From an uncultured Ruminococcus sp. (GTDB lineage: Bacteria; Bacillota; Clostridia; Oscillospirales; Ruminococcaceae), in contig CAMHBN010000071.1 in the NCBI GenBank assembly GCA_946183385.1, forward strand, positions 1 through 8,283: a stretch of 8,283 bases of DNA, given 5' to 3'. The notes under the pieces were generated by a model, which saw only the letters and a program-made list of their open reading frames with translations, made no database searches and was not told the DNA's origin. Position numbers and translations under genes: made by a program. Below, one piece after another: positions 5,284 to 8,283 of this stretch. Within the stretch, counting starts at the first letter, position 1. Every line of letters begins with the position of its first letter.

Positions 5284-7482
5284 ATGTATAAGCTATCGGA
5301 TACTATGCGCCGTCCCGCCGTGAGGTCAGCCGCGGGACTGCTGCTCTCCTTCGCGGGAGGCTTCATCTTCTCGGGGACTGCCCTCGCCGGTGCGGCTTCC
5401 TTCGCCGACATCTCCCTCGCGGGAGCTCTCGACCTGCCGTATGCGGCAGCGGCTCTCGCGGGAGCTATAGTCCGCGGTGTTTCAGCAGATTCAGTGGGCA
5501 AGGGCATAGTCAAAACTGCGGCTATGGCGTTCATCGTGATAGCCAAGCTCTTCGCGGGCGGGCGGAGCTCTCCCATGCGGTGCGGTATCATCACGGCGGT
5601 GTCTGTTATGCTCGCGGGGACGTCCGTTTCCGCCCTCATCGGTGAGCTCCCGCAAAAGCTCATTTTCTACGGCTTCTATGCGGCGGTCGCGGGTTTCGCA
5701 GCCTACTGCGGAGCGGAGCTGACAGCAAGTCTCAGGCAGGAGCACGTCATATCATTATCGGGATTTTCGGGCGGGTGTTATGCCGTGATATATATAGTCT
5801 ACATAGCCTCGCTTTACTCGCTCAGTCTGCCTGCCGTGAACGCGGGAGCTGTCGTCGGGATAGCGGTGACGGCTCTTGCCGCCTACAGCTACGGAAGCGC
5901 GGGCGGTGCGATATGCGGTGCTATGACGGCATTCGCGGCGGCTCTTGTCTCCCCGCGCGAGTGCATAGCCTCTGCCGTATTTCCTGCGGCTGGGCTGTTC
6001 GCGGGTCACATCCGCAAGGGCAGACCGCTCCTGACCGCGTTGATTTTCGCAGCGCTGTGCTACTCGCTCAGCGTGCTCACCGGAGCTCCGCGCGACGGCT
6101 CGGACATCACCCTCAGCGTCCTCATCGGAGGCGGCATTTTCATCGCCGCAGCGCCCTATTTTTCAGACAAGTGGGTCTCCGCCGAGCCTGTCTCCGAGCG
6201 CGGGAGTTCTGCCTCCGACAGCCTGCGTATAAGCTTTCTCTCGGACGTTATCGACGCCGTGAGGAGCGACGCTGTGAAGCTCTCGGCGGCGCTGAGTGCG
6301 GCTGAAAATGACAGCCGCTCAACTGAGATAAGCACGTGCGGCAGCTGTTACCGCGGGAGCTCATGCCGCCGCCTTGACATTGAAGCCGCCGACGAGCTCG
6401 CGCCAGATATCCCGCAGAGCTGCGTCCGCAAACGTGAGCTGACTGAGGAGCTCGAACAGCTCCGCGAGTTCCGCATTGCAGAACGTCTGCTCCGTCTGCG
6501 GCGCTCGCGCGACAGGAGCCTGCTCAATGAGCAGCTGAAGCTCACGGGCGAGATTCTGCGCTCCGTCGCAGCCGAGCACGAGCTCCGTCCGTCGGGACGT
6601 ACCGCCGCCAAAATAATCGGGCTCCTGTCCGCGCACGGGATAGCTCCGCTCCGCGCGTCCGCAAGCTACAACGCCGCAAACAGGCTCGCGGTCGAGCTCT
6701 ACTACAGCTCCGAAAATACGGGGCTGAGCGCCTCGCGTATCCGCGACCTCATCGCCGACGGGCTCGGACTTGAGCTGACCGTCGCCGCTCCCGTGAGCTC
6801 CGCAGACGAGCTCCGCCTCTGCTTCTACGAGAAGCCCGAGTACACGGTCGAGGTCTACTCGGCGTCGGTCTGTGCCGAGAGCTCGGAGGTCAGCGGGGAC
6901 AGCACCGCCGTTTTCACTGATGGCGGCGGGATATGCTACATCGCGCTCTCCGACGGCATGGGCACGGGCAAGAGTGCGGCTGTGGATTCGCATACCGTCA
7001 TCGCGCTTTTCCGCAGGCTCGTGTGCGGAGGTATGGACTGCGTCACCGCCGTGAAAATGGTCAACTCGGTGATGGTCGGGAAGTCGCGCGACGAGAGCTT
7101 TGCCACCTTCGACGCCCTCCGCTTCGACCCTGACTCGCACACGCTGACGGTGATGAAGTCGGGAGCTGCCGCCACTCTCATTCTGCGCGGCGGAGAGGTG
7201 CAGAAGGTGTCAGCTCCGACCTTCCCCGTCGGGATAAACGAGGCGGCGGAGGTCTATACTGCCGAGTATGAGGTCGGGGAGGGAGATATGGTCGTCGCTT
7301 TCTCGGACGGCATAAGCGAGAACGAGTTCCCGTTCATACGCGAGCTCCTCATCGGGAGCGGTGACATAAAGGAGATAGTCCGCGAAACAGCGCTGAAATC
7401 AGCCTCATTCTGCAAGTCAGCACATACGGACGATGTGACCGTTATCGGGGTAAAAATTTTAAGAAATAAACAATCTATATAA
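5284..7482 (+). CDS. spoIIE: Stage II sporulation protein E, membrane PP2C-type serine phosphatase, 732 aa
   Basis: SpoIIE dephosphorylates the anti-anti-sigma factor SpoIIAA, which frees sigma-F in the forespore, and it also acts at the polar septum. The first 290 or so residues are hydrophobic, Ala/Gly-rich membrane segments. A linker with a cysteine cluster (Cys352, Cys355, Cys361) and a charged helical region (about 380-430) follows. The C-terminal PP2C domain shows the signature LSDGMGTGKSA (555-565), FSDGISENE (673-681) and HTDDVTVIGVKI (714-725), with the metal-binding aspartates present. B. subtilis SpoIIE has 827 residues, so this one is somewhat short but complete. I chose ATG 5284 because GGAG (5270-5273) precedes it at normal spacing. 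The in-frame ATG at 5263 would leave a leader of about 5 bases with no ribosome site; using it adds 7 residues. Single-gene unit, divergent from the flotillin, with a probable Spo0A-driven promoter. Confidence 0.94.
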   Translation: MYKLSDTMRRPAVRSAAGLLLSFAGGFIFSGTALAGAASFADISLAGALDLPYAAAALAGAIVRGVSADSVGKGIVKTAAMAFIVIAKLFAGGRSSPMRCGIITAVSVMLAGTSVSALIGELPQKLIFYGFYAAVAGFAAYCGAELTASLRQEHVISLSGFSGGCYAVIYIVYIASLYSLSLPAVNAGAVVGIAVTALAAYSYGSAGGAICGAMTAFAAALVSPRECIASAVFPAAGLFAGHIRKGRPLLTALIFAALCYSLSVLTGAPRDGSDITLSVLIGGGIFIAAAPYFSDKWVSAEPVSERGSSASDSLRISFLSDVIDAVRSDAVKLSAALSAAENDSRSTEISTCGSCYRGSSCRRLDIEAADELAPDIPQSCVRKRELTEELEQLREFRIAERLLRLRRSRDRSLLNEQLKLTGEILRSVAAEHELRPSGRTAAKIIGLLSAHGIAPLRASASYNAANRLAVELYYSSENTGLSASRIRDLIADGLGLELTVAAPVSSADELRLCFYEKPEYTVEVYSASVCAESSEVSGDSTAVFTDGGGICYIALSDGMGTGKSAAVDSHTVIALFRRLVCGGMDCVTAVKMVNSVMVGKSRDESFATFDALRFDPDSHTLTVMKSGAAATLILRGGEVQKVSAPTFPVGINEAAEVYTAEYEVGEGDMVVAFSDGISENEFPFIRELLIGSGDIKEIVRETALKSASFCKSAHTDDVTVIGVKILRNKQSI

Positions 7483-7531
7483 ATTTTTGATAGAGATATA
7501 CCCTGTGTGTGCAAATTCACAATGAAACACT

Positions 7532-7542
7532 GACTATCAGTC
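7532..7542. other. Short dyad in the spoIIE-glgB spacer
   Basis: GACT-ATC-AGTC is a perfect 4-bp stem with a 3-base loop, framed further out by AACAC (7526-7530) and GTGTG (7550-7554). No T-run follows, so I do not call it the spoIIE terminator, and no convincing rho-independent terminator is visible in 7483-7620. The spacer is AT-rich and otherwise holds only the glgB promoter. Confidence 0.25.
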
Positions 7543-7624
7543 GATTTGGTGTGTCAAAGTGCACAGAAGAAGGACGAAAAATTTATCGTATTAACTGAAT
7601 TTTTATGCTGATTTACAAAAATGC

Positions 7625-7653
7625 TTGAATAATTACACTGATTCTGATAAAAT
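7625..7653 (+). promoter_or_regulatory. glgB: Predicted sigma-A promoter of glgB
   Basis: TTGAAT (7625-7630) and TAAAAT (7648-7653) are 17 bases apart. The -10 matches 5 of 6 consensus bases and the -35 matches 4 of 6. The start would be near 7660, only a few bases before the AAAGGAGG ribosome site at 7664-7671, so the leader is very short (about 19 bases). Confidence 0.6.
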
Positions 7654-7678
7654 GTATATTAGCAAAGGAGGCTGAATT

Positions 7679-8283
7679 ATGTCTGTTAATAATAACAATC
7701 CCAACGATTTTCCGCTATATTTATTCTATCAGGGCAAAAATTACGAAGCATGGAAGTTTTTCGGCGTTCACAGCCGTAAAAAAGGCAGAGGCAAGGTCTT
7801 CACATTCAGAGTTTGGGCTCCTAATGCTGTAAGCGTTTCTGTTGTCGGCGATTTCAACAGCTGGGACAGAACGGTCAATCCCTGCAAGCTCATTGCCGAC
7901 GGTATATGGGAGGCAGAGATATCCAAGCTTAAACAGTTCGATACTTACAAGTACAGCATAGAGACAAAGGACGGCAGGACTATCCTCAAAGCCGACCCCT
8001 ACGCTTCTCACTTCGAGACGCGCCCCGGGACTGCCTCCAAGATATACGAGAGCAGCTTCGAGTGGAAGGACGCCGACTGGTACGCCAAAAAAGCTTCCGC
8101 AAGCATATACAAGAGCCCCGTCAATGTGTACGAGGTGCATCTGAGCTCGTGGAAGAATTACGGCGGCGACGTTTACCTCGACTACAAGACCTTCGCGAAG
8201 GAGATAATCCCCTACCTGAAGAAAATGTCCTACACGCACATCGAGTTCATGCCGCTGACCGAGTACCCCTACGACGGCTCGTG
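7679..8283 (+). CDS. glgB: 1,4-alpha-glucan (glycogen) branching enzyme, N-terminal part (cut by window end)
   Basis: ATG 7679 follows AAAGGAGG (7664-7671) at 7 bases, and the frame is open for 201 codons to the window end. The enzyme cuts alpha-1,4-glucan chains and rejoins them as alpha-1,6 branches during glycogen synthesis in the cytosol. Residues about 23-115 are the CBM48 (isoamylase N-type) module, with FFGVHSRKKGRGKVFTFRVW and APNAVSVSVVGDFNSWD matching its conserved strands. The GH13 barrel begins near VNVYEVHLSSWK (148-159), and THIEFMPLTEYPYDGS (186-201) is the typical first conserved barrel region of GlgB. The catalytic Asp/Glu/Asp lie beyond the window. The N-terminus is short, without the extra N1 domain of the E. 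coli enzyme. No other glycogen gene precedes it here; it could lead a glg operon to the right or stand alone. The isoamylase family is the main alternative, but the visible motifs favour GlgB. Confidence 0.92.
   Translation, partial: MSVNNNNPNDFPLYLFYQGKNYEAWKFFGVHSRKKGRGKVFTFRVWAPNAVSVSVVGDFNSWDRTVNPCKLIADGIWEAEISKLKQFDTYKYSIETKDGRTILKADPYASHFETRPGTASKIYESSFEWKDADWYAKKASASIYKSPVNVYEVHLSSWKNYGGDVYLDYKTFAKEIIPYLKKMSYTHIEFMPLTEYPYDGS

Noticed and set aside
5415..5470. Repeated CTCGCGGGAGCT strings in the start of spoIIE as possible binding sites
   Set aside because: They are in frame and encode recurring Leu-Ala-Gly-Ala in membrane segments, so codon preference explains them.
6361..7140. Minus-strand frame of 259 codons inside spoIIE
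   Set aside because: It is antisense to the SpoIIE cysteine linker and PP2C domain, with no promoter or ribosome site; a product of GC-rich codon usage.
7721..8239. Minus-strand frame of 172 codons opposite glgB
   Set aside because: The plus strand encodes clear CBM48 and GH13 motifs from a well-placed start; the opposite frame has none.

Overview
The window reads as chromosomal DNA of a Gram-positive anaerobe of the Clostridia, most likely a Ruminococcus-like member of the Oscillospiraceae. The evidence is strong AGGAGG-type ribosome binding sites, sigma-A-type promoters, a sporulation phosphatase (SpoIIE) and a clostridial-style flotillin. The genus is an inference from gene content and style, not from a marker gene.

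Layout. Positions 1-486 (minus strand) hold two small AT-rich genes of unknown function, about 30-37% GC in the lines I counted, driven by a perfect consensus promoter at 520-548. A promoter at 660-688 points the other way and starts a plus-strand operon of three GC-rich genes: an extended SDR / NAD-dependent epimerase-like protein (734-1753), an iron-dependent alcohol dehydrogenase of the YqhD/BDH type (1756-2937) and a GNAT acetyltransferase (2952-3395). A perfect 13-bp hairpin at 3401-3429 ends this operon and also ends the converging flotillin gene (3435-4961, minus strand). The flotillin has its own perfect TTGACA-17-TATAAT promoter, with an inverted repeat sitting at the predicted transcription start.

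The 322-base gap 4962-5283 holds divergent control regions for the flotillin and for spoIIE (5284-7482, plus strand), plus a questionable 36-codon small ORF. The spoIIE promoter has an extended -10 but no normally spaced -35. A near-consensus Spo0A box lies where the -35 should be, as expected for a gene switched on by Spo0A~P. After a 196-base gap comes the first 201 codons of a glycogen branching enzyme gene (glgB), cut by the window end.

How the parts fit. The SDR, alcohol dehydrogenase and acetyltransferase are tightly packed and probably co-transcribed, which suggests a small redox or modification module, but the substrate cannot be read from sequence. Flotillin (membrane organisation), SpoIIE (sporulation phosphatase) and GlgB (glycogen synthesis) are separate transcription units. 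I see no CRISPR array, tRNA, rRNA, transposase or phage gene. Most of the window is ordinary core genome. The parts most worth a second look are the AT-rich gene pair at the left edge and the regulatory sites upstream of the flotillin and spoIIE.
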